Below, piece after piece: positions 1 through 7,532 of a stretch of 17,562 nt of DNA. The stretch is taken from the NCBI GenBank assembly GCA_048886645.1, contig JBHLKN010000035.1, positions 1 through 17,562 of the forward strand, written 5' to 3'. The notes beneath the pieces were generated by a model that ran no database searches, was not told the origin of the DNA, and saw only the letters and a program-made list of their open reading frames with translations. How positions within the stretch are numbered: the stretch's first letter is position 1; the number at the start of each line of letters is the position of its first letter. The stretch comes from Wukongarchaeum sp048886645 (GTDB taxonomy: Archaea; Asgardarchaeota; Wukongarchaeia; Wukongarchaeales; Wukongarchaeaceae). The position numbers and the translations under genes were made by a program.

Positions 1-876
1 GAACTTCTTCCCATAAGGCTTTGTAGGTTAACATTTGTTTTATTTTGTAAGAGGACATGGTGTGTATTTTTCGGTTGTTTTTTCTACACCTTGTTTTTCC
101 TTTAACTCTTGTCTGTCTAACGTTTTTAAGGTCTCCGAAAACGATGACGGGTTCGTATCCTGATCTCTTGAGAGACTTAGCTCTATTCACTATTTTCGTT
201 GTGGCTTTGTGTAGGATGTCGTTTACTTTTCTTTTCTCCTTGTTTCCTACGCGTGTTTTGATCCAGTTGGCTGCGTGTTTTATTTTCTTTTGGCCTACTT
301 GCTTCTTTAAGTTGTTGTAATGCGCCCTTAGCCTCCTTATCTCTTCTCCTTGAAACTGGGCGTTTTTCCGCTTTCTTCCTTGATCCCATAACTCTACAGA
401 AACAAGAGGGGTTGCTTCTCCGATATCGCAGGCTATTACAACGGTGGTTTTGTTAGTTAGTTCTGGTTTAGGAACTTCCACCTCTTTCTGAACGGTTATA
501 TGGAGGTAGAACTCTCCGTTTATTTTGAAAAGTTTGGATTCGCAAATCTCCATTTCCGGCCCTATGGGGCAGTGAGGTTTAACGGCGACCCATACTCCGC
601 CTCTTCTTCCAGCAACAGGAATTCTTGCCCAATATCCGCTATCTTCGTGTCCCTTCGTTCCACTTTTAAAAGGTCTTTCCTGACAGATATCGGATACTCT
701 TTGTCCGGTTTAATCTTTTTGTAGAACCGTTTGGTTTGCTGTTTGTTAGCCGAGTATAGTTTCACTGGTTCACCGTGCAGAAAACGTTGAAGATTATCAT
801 ATTCTTCTTCGAGAAGCCGTTGTTTAACTTTAGTTAGATGCATGATTTTTGCTTTGATCGTTTTTTTAACTTTCAA
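1..876 (-). pseudogene. tnpB: Frameshifted IS200/IS605-type TnpB (OrfB), partial at the left edge
   Basis: The reading starts at TTG 876 and follows the OrfB N-terminus (KVKKTIKAKI..., then a LYSANKQQ segment) to about KIAD. From there the family-like sequence continues in another frame (YWARIPVAGRRGG, VAVKPH) and stays open for about 210 codons to base 1. The switch lies near 620-645 and fits a 1-base loss or 2-base gain. The first frame stops at 562. In the second frame, VVIACDIGE carries the first RuvC Asp. The usual second RuvC motif (xxxEDLK) reads VIVFGDLK, with GGA at 134-136 where a GAA Glu codon is expected, so a catalytic residue is lost. The zinc-finger region, third RuvC Asp and 3' end (including any omega RNA) lie outside the window. 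TnpB is an RNA-guided nuclease of these transposons; this copy should be inactive. A sequencing error could explain the frameshift but not the Glu change as well. Confidence 0.82.
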
Positions 877-996
877 AGGTCACAGACCTCAAACCTTTAA
901 TAGTTCAAATACTAATTTAAGGCCACCGCAATTCATCTCCACCCTCTCAGATGAAGACTTCCCTCTAAGATAAAATTTCTTTAGAAGTTTTTGCTT

Positions 997-2040
997 TTAA
1001 TGGGACAAAGAGAGATCTGTGGCATCTTTTTTTTCTATCTCTTTTTCAGTAGGTTGAACTTTTAGACGTAATCCAAGCAATATGCCGCCTATAATTGCTA
1101 AGATCCAGATTGCGATTAGTGCAAGGGTTATTGTAGCAGCGAGGGAAGATTCTCCGCTTACATCAAACTGGGACAGTATAAGATATACCGTAGCATCTCT
1201 TGTGCCTAAACCCCCGAAAGTTACAGGGATAAGAACTGCTAAAGAACCTAATGCAAAAGCAAAAACAATAGCAAAGAAGGGGACATTGTCTACATTAAGA
1301 CCTCGAAGGAGTAAGTAGGCTTGTATGTAAAATATTGTCCAAGTAATTAAGGCTATTGAAAAAGCTAAAGCCAAAGCTTTAATATTTTTTCGAATTCTTC
1401 CTACCGCTTTATAAAAATCGTCGATAGAGGCATTAAGTCCATCTCGGGACTGGTTTAAGATAGAGATTTTTTTACAAGCAACATCTATTAGTTTTTCCCA
1501 AATACGTCTACTTAGTCTTTCAGACATTAAAAATAAAACACCGCCGACTATAAATAGCGCGAATAAAAACACTATTAAAAGCACAACTGAATCCAAATTA
1601 ATTGATATAAGCATTAGGGAAAAAACGAATATACTAATTAATGCTAAGATATCTAAAAGTCTATCAAATACGACGGAAAAAAAGCTGACACCTAAACTTA
1701 CTCTTGATTTTTCTTTTGAAAGATATACAGCCCGTAGTACATCGCCTATTTTTCCTGGAGTGATTACTCCTCCATAGACGCCATATAGGTTCAGGCGAAG
1801 AAAATTAGGAAAGGGAATAAGGGTTTCGGTGTCATTACAGCTTTCAACGATTAATTTCCAGCGAAAAGTGCGTAAACTGAAAGAGAGGGGGGTTAAAGCT
1901 AAAGCTAGAAGAAGATACAAAGGGTCAATTTGTGAAACTTCATGGAAGGTACTCCGTACTCCGATGTACCAAAGTAGGAAGGATAGTAGACCAACTGAAA
2001 CCAATAGAGCCAATATTAATTGTAGACGACCTTTTTTCAT
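997..2040 (-). CDS. LPG synthase TM-domain / flippase-like (UPF0104) integral membrane protein
   Basis: This is a 347-residue polytopic membrane protein with several long hydrophobic segments, beginning at about residues 6-26 and ending near 305-325, then a charged tail. It carries the marks of the LPG_synthase_TM/UPF0104 family: RW at 60-61, TPGKIGDVLRA around 95-105, DRLLD at 126-130 and GGLGTRDA at 276-283. Archaeal members include AglD-related proteins and flippase-like proteins linked to lipid-linked sugars. No soluble catalytic domain is attached, so a transport or accessory role in the envelope is more likely than synthesis. The ATG at 2040 follows a weak GGTTGA element. It lies 87 bp downstream of a GT-C-like glycosyltransferase on the same strand, which supports a shared role in glycolipid or glycan assembly. 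The exact substrate cannot be told from the sequence. Confidence 0.85.
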   Translation of the reverse strand: MKKGRLQLILALLVSVGLLSFLLWYIGVRSTFHEVSQIDPLYLLLALALTPLSFSLRTFRWKLIVESCNDTETLIPFPNFLRLNLYGVYGGVITPGKIGDVLRAVYLSKEKSRVSLGVSFFSVVFDRLLDILALISIFVFSLMLISINLDSVVLLIVFLFALFIVGGVLFLMSERLSRRIWEKLIDVACKKISILNQSRDGLNASIDDFYKAVGRIRKNIKALALAFSIALITWTIFYIQAYLLLRGLNVDNVPFFAIVFAFALGSLAVLIPVTFGGLGTRDATVYLILSQFDVSGESSLAATITLALIAIWILAIIGGILLGLRLKVQPTEKEIEKKDATDLSLSH

Positions 2041-2082
2041 CGAAAGTTCAACCTGAATAAAAATGTCATATTTTGAAGTCGG

Positions 2083-2127
2083 GTCTTGATAAAGTTATAT
2101 TTTAAAGATTTGTCTTGATAAAGTTAT
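2083..2127. repeat. 16-bp direct repeat between two membrane-protein genes
   Basis: GTCTTGATAAAGTTAT occurs at 2083-2098 and again, identical, at 2112-2127, a 29-bp period. The second copy ends directly against the stop codon of the upstream glycosyltransferase gene. It could be a small tandem duplication or a paired recognition site in the leader of the flippase-like gene. No longer array was seen. Confidence 0.7.
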
Positions 2128-3249
2128 CTATTCTTTTTCTTTAATAGGTTGAGTGGAGGATAGTTTTAGTGTAAAGGATATGAGGAGGAGGATTGTTAGA
2201 ATGGAGAATATTAGTGCAAAATAAGCGTAAGAATATTTGAGTTCATGGGCGGCATAAATTGTGAACGTTACTGCATAAAACATTGATTTATCTCGATGGT
2301 TGTGGATGAAAAAGGAGAGGGGGCCGAAGAGGTATATGAAGTATTCGTATTGGAGTTTAGTAAATGATGCTAAAAATGCGATAGTTATGATTGTACTTGT
2401 GGCTAAGGGATTTAGATTTTTTTTGTAAGTGTAGATATATGCAGCGATTAAGATTAGAAAAACGCTTTTTCTTATTAATGGATGTATTGAAAGGCTGAAT
2501 GCGAGGCTTAAGATGTTTAATAAGCTGTCTCCTTCTGTTTTTTGAGTGCCCACATAGCGATCGAGGGGCTCCCAAAAATTTTCAGGTGCAAGAAAATAAA
2601 AGGGTAAAAAACCCACTATAATTACGATTATAAAGAGGAGAGAAGCTTGGATTCTTTCTTTATTTTTTTTCGCTTTATATAGGCATATGGGGAAAAAAAT
2701 ACCAGGAATCCATTTGATGATCACGCCTAAACCTGAAGATAAAGCGGCTAAATTAATGTTTGTCTTGAGAAGAAAGTAAATTGGTATGAGGAAAAATAGG
2801 ACGCAAACTGGTTCATCTGTGCATTTTATTGTAGCAGCTAAGAGGGTTATAGGATTTGTTATAAATAGAATTGCTGCACGGAATTCCAGTATTTTATTTT
2901 CAGTCAAGGGAAAGTGATACAGAAACAAGGCGGAAAGAATGTTAAAAAGCGTGAAGTAGAGCATGTAAACAGTCAGACTGTTACCTAGAATATATGCAGG
3001 CAGAAGGAGGTAACATATTCCTGGGGGAACCTCTGTATAGACATCGCGATAAAGAACGCCACCTTCTAATATTGTTCTAGACCGTTCGGTATAAACATCC
3101 ACATCTTGGGCTCGTTCAGCTTCTAAGGGGTGGTTAGGGTACATACGGTCGAAAAATATCAAGGATAAGTGTAAGATAAGGCCGATAATAATTATCCAGA
3201 AAATGTGCCGCTTTCTACATTTTACTTCTGCGTCTTTTTTTTTCTGCAT
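2128..3249 (-). CDS. Polytopic membrane GT-C-like glycosyltransferase (GT87/DUF2029-like)
   Basis: The 373-residue protein has a short basic N-terminus, a first membrane segment at about 15-33 and roughly ten hydrophobic segments in all. After the first segment comes an extracytoplasmic loop with DVDVY (Asp49, Asp51) followed by GGVLYRDVYTEVPPG (about 63-77). This acidic pair plus a G-x-LYRD...PPG loop is the usual layout of polyprenyl-phosphate-sugar-dependent GT-C mannosyl-/glycosyltransferases. Its likely role is transfer of a sugar from a lipid carrier on the outer face of the membrane. The ATG at 3249 has a GGAAG ribosome site a few bases upstream and a TATA-like box further up. It is the first gene of a probable pair with the flippase-like gene downstream. 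The family call rests on topology and the loop motifs; donor and acceptor are unknown. Confidence 0.68.
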   Translation of the reverse strand: MQKKKDAEVKCRKRHIFWIIIIGLILHLSLIFFDRMYPNHPLEAERAQDVDVYTERSRTILEGGVLYRDVYTEVPPGICYLLLPAYILGNSLTVYMLYFTLFNILSALFLYHFPLTENKILEFRAAILFITNPITLLAATIKCTDEPVCVLFFLIPIYFLLKTNINLAALSSGLGVIIKWIPGIFFPICLYKAKKNKERIQASLLFIIVIIVGFLPFYFLAPENFWEPLDRYVGTQKTEGDSLLNILSLAFSLSIHPLIRKSVFLILIAAYIYTYKKNLNPLATSTIITIAFLASFTKLQYEYFIYLFGPLSFFIHNHRDKSMFYAVTFTIYAAHELKYSYAYFALIFSILTILLLISFTLKLSSTQPIKEKE

Positions 3250-3283
3250 TGCTCTTCCTTCATTTTTTGGAAAATAGATTTCC

Positions 3284-3300
3284 GATTTTATATTTTTAAA
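3284..3300 (-). promoter_or_regulatory. TATA-like box for the membrane glycosyltransferase
   Basis: On the minus strand the stretch reads TTTAAAAATATAAAATC. About 26 bases further on would be the transcript start, leaving a leader of roughly 15-20 bases that contains GGAAG before the ATG at 3249. The geometry fits an archaeal promoter, but the region is A+T-rich throughout. Confidence 0.4.
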
Positions 3301-3382
3301 ATGCGAGTGTTTGGACAGTTATAAGAGGTAAAGAGGGGTAGGAAGTTAAAAAATGTCTTTTTAGGTTTTACTGTGGTGTTGC

Positions 3383-3408
3383 AACTTAAAAAATTGGCTA
3401 ATTAAGTT
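3383..3408. promoter_or_regulatory. Inverted repeat upstream of the V4R gene promoter
   Basis: AACTTAA at 3383-3389 is mirrored by TTAAGTT at 3402-3408 with a 12-base spacer. It lies just upstream of the TATA-like element at 3417-3430, where an archaeal activator or repressor could bind. Both arms are A+T-rich, so chance is possible. Confidence 0.3.
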
Positions 3409-3416
3409 TTACGGTT

Positions 3417-3430
3417 GAAATTTAAATATG
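3417..3430 (+). promoter_or_regulatory. TATA-like box for the V4R gene
   Basis: GAAATTTAAATATG resembles an archaeal TATA box. A transcript start about 25 bases downstream, near 3450, would give a leader of about 35 bases holding the GGGGGT ribosome site at 3468-3473, ahead of the TTG at 3486. Confidence 0.42.
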
Positions 3431-3485
3431 ATTAACAACATAGTTATTAAATAAGATATTCGGAAAAGGGGGTAATTTTACGAGT

Positions 3486-4196
3486 TTGGCGAAAAGGACG
3501 GAAAGGTTTAGAGAAGGTAGTTTTTTATGTAGTGAAGTGAAGGAAAAAAAATTTGGGGAATATCTTGTGATTTATGCATCTCATAGATTGATGTTTATTG
3601 AAAATTTGTTGGAGAATCCTAATCTGAGATTAAATATTTATCATAAAGGTGAAAGTTTGGGTTCTCGGATTGGTAAAAATTTGTATTTTCAAGGAGATGC
3701 TGATGTTTTGTTTGCTCTGAGTATGTTTCAGGTTATGATAGAGCGTGCTAGGATGGGGATGGTCGATTTTGATATTGATAATTTGAAGGTTGAGATTTCT
3801 GATTGTGTAGCTTGTGTCGGGATGCCTAAAGTGGGGGATTCTCTCTGTTATTTTGAAGCAGGGCTTCTAGCAGGTTTCTTATCTGAAGCTTTAGGTAGGA
3901 AAATAAAGGTGATTGAGGAGAAATGCTGGGGGTTAGGGGATAGGTTTTGTGAATTTACCATAATTGATGAGAAGGATGATTTAAAAGAGATTGCTTCAAA
4001 AATCGTTGAAGAATTGATTGAAAGCGAGCCTGTAGTTTTGTCTTTAGCCTATTCTAGTTGGATTGAGGATGATGAGAAAAAAACCTATACTAAAGAATTT
4101 TTACTAGATGTTCTTGAAAGAAAAGGCATTTTATCGTCTAAGGTAAGAAAAGAAGCGCTTCAGATTATTATGCAAAAGCTGACAGAGCTTCTGTGA
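3486..4196 (+). CDS. V4R (4-vinyl reductase) domain protein
   Basis: This is a 236-residue soluble protein. The V4R domain spans about residues 60-160 and shows its typical features: a Cys pair DCVAC (Cys107, Cys110), CYFEAGLLAGFLSEALGRK (Cys121 onward), then EEKCWGLGDRFCEF (Cys147, Cys155). V4R domains are small-molecule or metal-binding modules related to bacteriochlorophyll 4-vinyl reductase (BchJ); in archaea most are thought to act as sensors rather than chlorophyll enzymes. The N-terminal 60 residues and the charged helical C-terminal 75 carry no motif I recognise and could hold a partner or output region. The start is TTG at 3486, set by the GGGGGT element 12 bases upstream. It stands alone and converges on thrS. 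The ligand is unknown. Confidence 0.8.
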   Translation: MAKRTERFREGSFLCSEVKEKKFGEYLVIYASHRLMFIENLLENPNLRLNIYHKGESLGSRIGKNLYFQGDADVLFALSMFQVMIERARMGMVDFDIDNLKVEISDCVACVGMPKVGDSLCYFEAGLLAGFLSEALGRKIKVIEEKCWGLGDRFCEFTIIDEKDDLKEIASKIVEELIESEPVVLSLAYSSWIEDDEKKTYTKEFLLDVLERKGILSSKVRKEALQIIMQKLTELL

Positions 4197-4205
4197 TAAG
4201 GATAA

Positions 4206-4231
4206 GGGAGGGAGAAAGGAGGGAGGGAGGG
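4206..4231 (+). other. G-run cluster with quadruplex potential between convergent genes
   Basis: Five GGG runs occur on the plus strand at 4206-4208, 4210-4212, 4221-4223, 4225-4227 and 4229-4231. Loops are mostly one base, with one of eight. The strip lies 10 bases past the V4R stop and about 30 bases short of the thrS stop, inside an otherwise A+T-rich genome. It could fold as a quadruplex in the V4R transcript and help 3' end formation. It may also be only a purine-rich low-complexity stretch. Confidence 0.55.
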
Positions 4232-4262
4232 AGCTAAAATTTTTATAAATAAGAAATTGTTT

Positions 4263-6182
4263 TTAGGTCATGGGGATCCATGAGGGTTGTTTGGATACCT
4301 CTTTTGGGTATGGGAGAAATATTTTAGGTTTGTTTTCTCTATATTTTTCTACGAATTCTATTAATTGATCTAAAGTCATTTTTTGCTCTTTTCTTTCTTT
4401 GCGGATTCTTACAGAGAGAATGTTGTTTTCTATTTCTTTTTCGCCCATAACTATAATGAGGGGTATCCAGTTTATTTCTGCTTCTCTTATCTTTTTTCCT
4501 ACTGTTAGTTCTCTATCGTCTAAGTCGGTGCGAATAAGGAGCATGTTTAATGTGTCTGCAAGTTCCATGCATTCTTTGGTGTATCGTTCGCTTACAGGAA
4601 TAATTCGGACTTGAATTGGGGATACCCACAAAGGTAGTTCGGGAACATTTCCTTTTTCTTGTTCCATATGTGCTTTTTCTAACATAGCATAAAGGCATCT
4701 TTCAATGGCTCCACTTATAGAACAGTGGAGTAGTAAGGGATTTTTTTCTTTTCCATCTCGATCGATAAAGGTTATGTCGAAGCGTTGAGCGTTTTCTACG
4801 TCTATTTGGACTGTTGCAAGGGCTGCTGCTTTGTCTTGTGAATCCACGAAGTTGAACTCCATTTTTGTTATAAAGTAAGCATATCTTTGTTTGAACATCT
4901 CGATTAGTGCGTGTTTTCCTGTTTGTTTTATCATATCTATTATCCAATCTTTGTCTTCTTCCCAGAAATCTTCGACTACTCTGAACGCAATTTCCAGTTC
5001 AGGCTCGACATCTATAGCTTGCATTATTTCCCTTGAAAGGTTAAACTGTTCAGTAAACACTTTTTTCGCTTCATTCATATCTTTACAGATTGTATGCATA
5101 TCGGGCATAGTGAAGGCTCTTAAGCGCCTTAAGGCCGAAAGTTCTCCCCTCTGTTCACGTCTGAAAGCATATCGGGTTAGCTCGAACATTTTAAGTGGAA
5201 GGTTTTTGTAGCTAATCGTTGCATCGTGCTTTATCAAAAATTGCCCAAAACATGCAGAAAAGCGTAGAAAATACCTTTTTGTGCCGCTTTTAACAACGTA
5301 TTGCCTTGCAGGGAATCGTTTTAAATAGTTTTCAAGGGCAGGATGATGATAGTCATACATTTCAGGAGTCTCTACAGGCATAGCACCGTATTCGTAAGAT
5401 TTTTTTGCAACAAAGTCTTCAAGGAGATCTTTAACGATGAATCCTTTTGGCAACCATCTTAAGTTTCCAGCGTCACTTCCAGGAGCATAATCAACTAACT
5501 CTAACTTTCTCATTAGATAAGCGTGGGGAGGAGGCGTTTCTGAAACACGTTTTTTAGCCATCTCATATAGGGCAAACTTTTGGAGATTTTCATAGCCTGT
5601 GAAATCGAACTCTTCTGCTGGTATAAGGGCACCTTCAGGCGTAAGAATATAAAAGACGGATTTTGTTTCTTCTTCTGCTTTAAGGGCAGTAATATCCTCT
5701 TCTTTAGTGATAACATCAGTGATATCTAAGCCTTCTGAGGAAACAGTTTCTTTTTCTACTTCTTCAGGGGTTATATGTCGACTTAATTCTGAAAGAGGAT
5801 GACCTTTACAGGCTATATTGAAAGCTTTATACCAACCAAAGGGCGCCCTATATACTGTTAATCCCAGGTTTTGAAGTATTTTTTCGGTTTCTCGAAGCAC
5901 ATTTAATGCCGTACCGGGTCTTGAGGGATTCTCAGTTAAGTGGACCCAAGGGTAGATTACTACAGTTTTTTCTTTTAATTGTTCTGCTACGTCTTTAATT
6001 TCCTTTGCTGTTTTTTCAGCAATTTTTTCAATGTTTGTTTCATCTTCTTGTTCTACTGCAGAAAAGGCGACTAAGCAATCGTCAAATTTTTTAACTGCTT
6101 TTTCTACGGTTTCTGCAGCTTTTATAGCGCGTTTTTTTGGCTCAAATTCAAAGGAATCCGCATGAATAAGCAATATTTTCAA
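4263..6182 (-). CDS. thrS: Threonyl-tRNA synthetase, archaeal type with editing domain
   Basis: This 639-residue class II synthetase charges tRNA-Thr with threonine in the cytoplasm. Residues 1 to about 145 form the archaeal editing domain (start KILLIHADSFEF; later APFGWYKAF and CKGHPLSELSRH), which removes mischarged Ser. A linker follows, then the catalytic core from about 215. Motif 2 lies at about 336-365 (TRYAFRREQRGELSALRRLR) and motif 3 at 485-496 (LHCSISGAIERC). The zinc ligands expected for ThrRS are present: Cys311, His363 and His486. The HGTP anticodon-binding domain runs from about 518 to the end (WVSPIQVRIIPVSERY). Length is normal for the archaeal form. The TTG start at 6182 is supported by GGAGG nine bases upstream. 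It appears monocistronic. Confidence 0.97.
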   Translation of the reverse strand: MKILLIHADSFEFEPKKRAIKAAETVEKAVKKFDDCLVAFSAVEQEDETNIEKIAEKTAKEIKDVAEQLKEKTVVIYPWVHLTENPSRPGTALNVLRETEKILQNLGLTVYRAPFGWYKAFNIACKGHPLSELSRHITPEEVEKETVSSEGLDITDVITKEEDITALKAEEETKSVFYILTPEGALIPAEEFDFTGYENLQKFALYEMAKKRVSETPPPHAYLMRKLELVDYAPGSDAGNLRWLPKGFIVKDLLEDFVAKKSYEYGAMPVETPEMYDYHHPALENYLKRFPARQYVVKSGTKRYFLRFSACFGQFLIKHDATISYKNLPLKMFELTRYAFRREQRGELSALRRLRAFTMPDMHTICKDMNEAKKVFTEQFNLSREIMQAIDVEPELEIAFRVVEDFWEEDKDWIIDMIKQTGKHALIEMFKQRYAYFITKMEFNFVDSQDKAAALATVQIDVENAQRFDITFIDRDGKEKNPLLLHCSISGAIERCLYAMLEKAHMEQEKGNVPELPLWVSPIQVRIIPVSERYTKECMELADTLNMLLIRTDLDDRELTVGKKIREAEINWIPLIIVMGEKEIENNILSVRIRKERKEQKMTLDQLIEFVEKYRENKPKIFLPYPKEVSKQPSWIPMT

Positions 6183-6226
6183 GCAATAAGGCCTCCGTCA
6201 AATATATTTGAAGGGAACTGGCTAAG

Positions 6227-6233
6227 ATTTATA
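6227..6233 (-). promoter_or_regulatory. TATA-like box for thrS
   Basis: TATAAAT on the minus strand would place the transcript start near 6203, giving a leader of about 20 bases that still includes the strong GGAGG ribosome site before the TTG start. A second A+T stretch (AATATATTT, 6201-6209) is closer to the gene and would be too near the start codon. Confidence 0.42.
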
Positions 6234-6263
6234 CGAGTTTGTTAGGTTTTTTGCAAAACTTCT

Positions 6264-6432
6264 TTAGTTTTTAGGTTTCTTATAGTTTTTCGTGATCCAT
6301 CTTATCCTTTTCAAATCTTCTGATTTTTGAGCCTTTAGAAGATGCGCATGCCATATTTCACGCTTTATGTTGGATTAAAAGGTCTTCAAACATGTCACGG
6401 AGAAACTCCAGAATTTCATATGCTATGAATGC
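6264..6432 (-). pseudogene. Possible decayed coding fragment, two overlapping frames
   Basis: On the minus strand, a stop-bounded run from 6432 encodes AFIAYEILEFLRDMFEDLL and a few more residues before a TGA. An overlapping frame encodes SNIKREIWHAHLLKAQKSED, then LKRIRWITKNYKKPKN, ending in TAA at 6264-6266. Both have a protein-like composition (amphipathic, charged, Trp-containing), and neither has a plausible start codon. Joined by one frameshift they would make a C-terminal piece of a small helical protein. I do not recognise the family. Chance open frames in an A+T-rich gap cannot be excluded. Confidence 0.3.
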
Positions 6433-6521
6433 TTAACTGGATCTATAACTTACTCCTTCTTTTGTTTTAAACAATTTGGATTGTTATTTAACCAACAATA
6501 AATTTTACAAATGTTAGTTCA

Positions 6522-6677
6522 TTATACATCCCTCTTTGCAGCCATCACCGTAAATCTTATTATGATCATTAATTTTGGTTGAATGATTCCCTCCTCATTC
6601 TGCTGCTTATCTTTATAAGGAACGATGTCCCAAAAAAGTATCGCTATTGGTCCCCTAATTGTTTCACAGTGTTTCAT
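6522..6677 (-). CDS. Small hypothetical protein, 51 residues
   Basis: ATG at 6677 opens a 51-codon frame ending in TAA at 6522-6524. The protein begins MKHCETIRGPIAILFWDIVP and ends FTVMAAKRDV. No convincing ribosome site precedes it. The GPIAILFWDIVP segment looks like a beta-strand/turn of a real domain rather than random sequence, so this may be the N-terminal remnant of a longer gene that was cut short. It lies downstream of the small GTPase gene on the same strand, at a distance of about 160 bp. No family assigned. Confidence 0.3.
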   Translation of the reverse strand: MKHCETIRGPIAILFWDIVPYKDKQQNEEGIIQPKLMIIIRFTVMAAKRDV

Positions 6678-6839
6678 ATTTTTGTTTCTGATTTTTACTT
6701 AAACGTTATACATTACGATAAAAGGCGGGCAAATGATGGATAAAATTATCGCTTAAAAACTTAGTTGAGGATTTTAGAGACCGGTTATCTATCAAGATGT
6801 TTGTTTGAGGGGTGACCGAGCGTTTTGTCAAGGCTTTTT

Positions 6840-7385
6840 TTAATGGCGAATAATGCGGGTTAACCGTTTCAGGATAATGGCCGTGAGTACTGCGAATGGT
6901 TTCACGATGTTTTGCCCTGTTTTAGCTGAGGTTTCGAAGTATGCGTTGAATTTTCCCTTCGAAATCATTGAATTTATCGAAACCTGATCAATTGCTCTAG
7001 TCTCTTTTTCGTCTGCTTTGTTTCCTATCAAAATCCTTGGAATGTCTTTCGCGTTTTCTTCAATGAGTTTCAACCAATCGTAAACCTTTTCGAACGTTTC
7101 ATAACGTGTTAAATCAAAAACAACTAGAGATCCTAATGCGCCTTTATAAAAGTCAGACAAGAAGAACCTGAACTGCTCTTGACCGCTGCAGTCCCAAATC
7201 TGAAGTTTAATGGTCCTATTGGACGTGTTGATGGTATGAGTGGCAAAGTCAATTCCAACCGTTACAGGCGTTTCTCCGATTGAAATAGTCGAGCCTGTGA
7301 ATCGATTGATGATTGTAGTTTTTCCAACACCCCCTTCGCCGCACACCATGATTTTTAGCGTCAATGTAGTGTCAGATAGCTTCAT
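6840..7385 (-). CDS. Ras/Rab-like small GTP-binding protein
   Basis: A compact 181-residue GTPase with all five G motifs in order: P-loop GEGGVGKT (16-23), switch I Thr42 in VTVGID, WDCSGQE (64-70, with the catalytic Gln69), NKAD (122-125) and ETSAK (151-155). The WDxxGQE and ETSAK spellings place it with the Ras/Rab/Arf-like group rather than bacterial Era/Obg types. It should act as a GTP-dependent switch in the cytoplasm. It lacks a C-terminal Cys prenylation motif; the tail is basic (KRLTRIIRH), which could give weak membrane association. The ATG at 7385 follows AGGGGA. No effector, GAP or Roadblock gene is recognisable next to it. Such proteins occur in several archaeal phyla, not only in Asgard archaea. 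Confidence 0.9.
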   Translation of the reverse strand: MKLSDTTLTLKIMVCGEGGVGKTTIINRFTGSTISIGETPVTVGIDFATHTINTSNRTIKLQIWDCSGQEQFRFFLSDFYKGALGSLVVFDLTRYETFEKVYDWLKLIEENAKDIPRILIGNKADEKETRAIDQVSINSMISKGKFNAYFETSAKTGQNIVKPFAVLTAIILKRLTRIIRH

Positions 7386-7409
7386 GTCATTCCCCTAACT
7401 ATATTGCGT

Positions 7410-7422
7410 GGGATTTAAAATC
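7410..7422 (-). promoter_or_regulatory. TATA-like box for the small GTPase gene
   Basis: GATTTTAAATCCC on the minus strand lies about 25-35 bases upstream of the ATG at 7385, so the leader would be short but could include AGGGGA. It is one half of a divergent promoter region shared with the glycoside hydrolase gene. Confidence 0.38.
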
Positions 7423-7511
7423 TCAAAATAGTGATAAAACTCTATTAACTTTGTTTATAAAACAATTGGTTTGAACAATTTAAAAGAATTTCAGGGAAAC
7501 TAGGTGATTTC

Positions 7512-7525
7512 GAAATATTTAAAAG
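7512..7525 (+). promoter_or_regulatory. TATA-like box for the glycoside hydrolase gene
   Basis: GAAATATTTAAAAG resembles an archaeal TATA box. The transcript would begin near 7543, inside the hairpin described at 7533-7562, leaving a leader of about 20 bases before the TTG start. Confidence 0.42.
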
Positions 7526-7532
7526 AATGATG

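Larger units (their letters stand above)
6183..6839. other. 657-bp gene-poor gap between thrS and the small GTPase gene
   Basis: Besides the thrS promoter next to the gene, the gap contains two stretches on the minus strand that read like protein (listed separately at 6264-6432 and 6522-6677). I see no tRNA cloverleaf, no long ORF and no clear hairpin. The rest is A+T-rich and undefined. The likeliest reading is decayed or very small genes. Confidence 0.5.

Noticed and set aside
57..320. Rightward open frame of 87 codons at the left edge
   Set aside because: It is antisense to the conserved TnpB reading on the minus strand and has a hydrophobic, low-information sequence typical of an opposite-strand shadow.
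6721..6760. ATGATGGA as a possible C box of a C/D guide RNA
   Set aside because: No D box (CTGA) or second C'/D' pair at suitable spacing was found.
6840..7385. Small GTPase as proof of an Asgard archaeon
   Set aside because: Ras/Rab-like GTPases also occur in other archaea and bacteria, and no other eukaryote-signature gene is present in the window.
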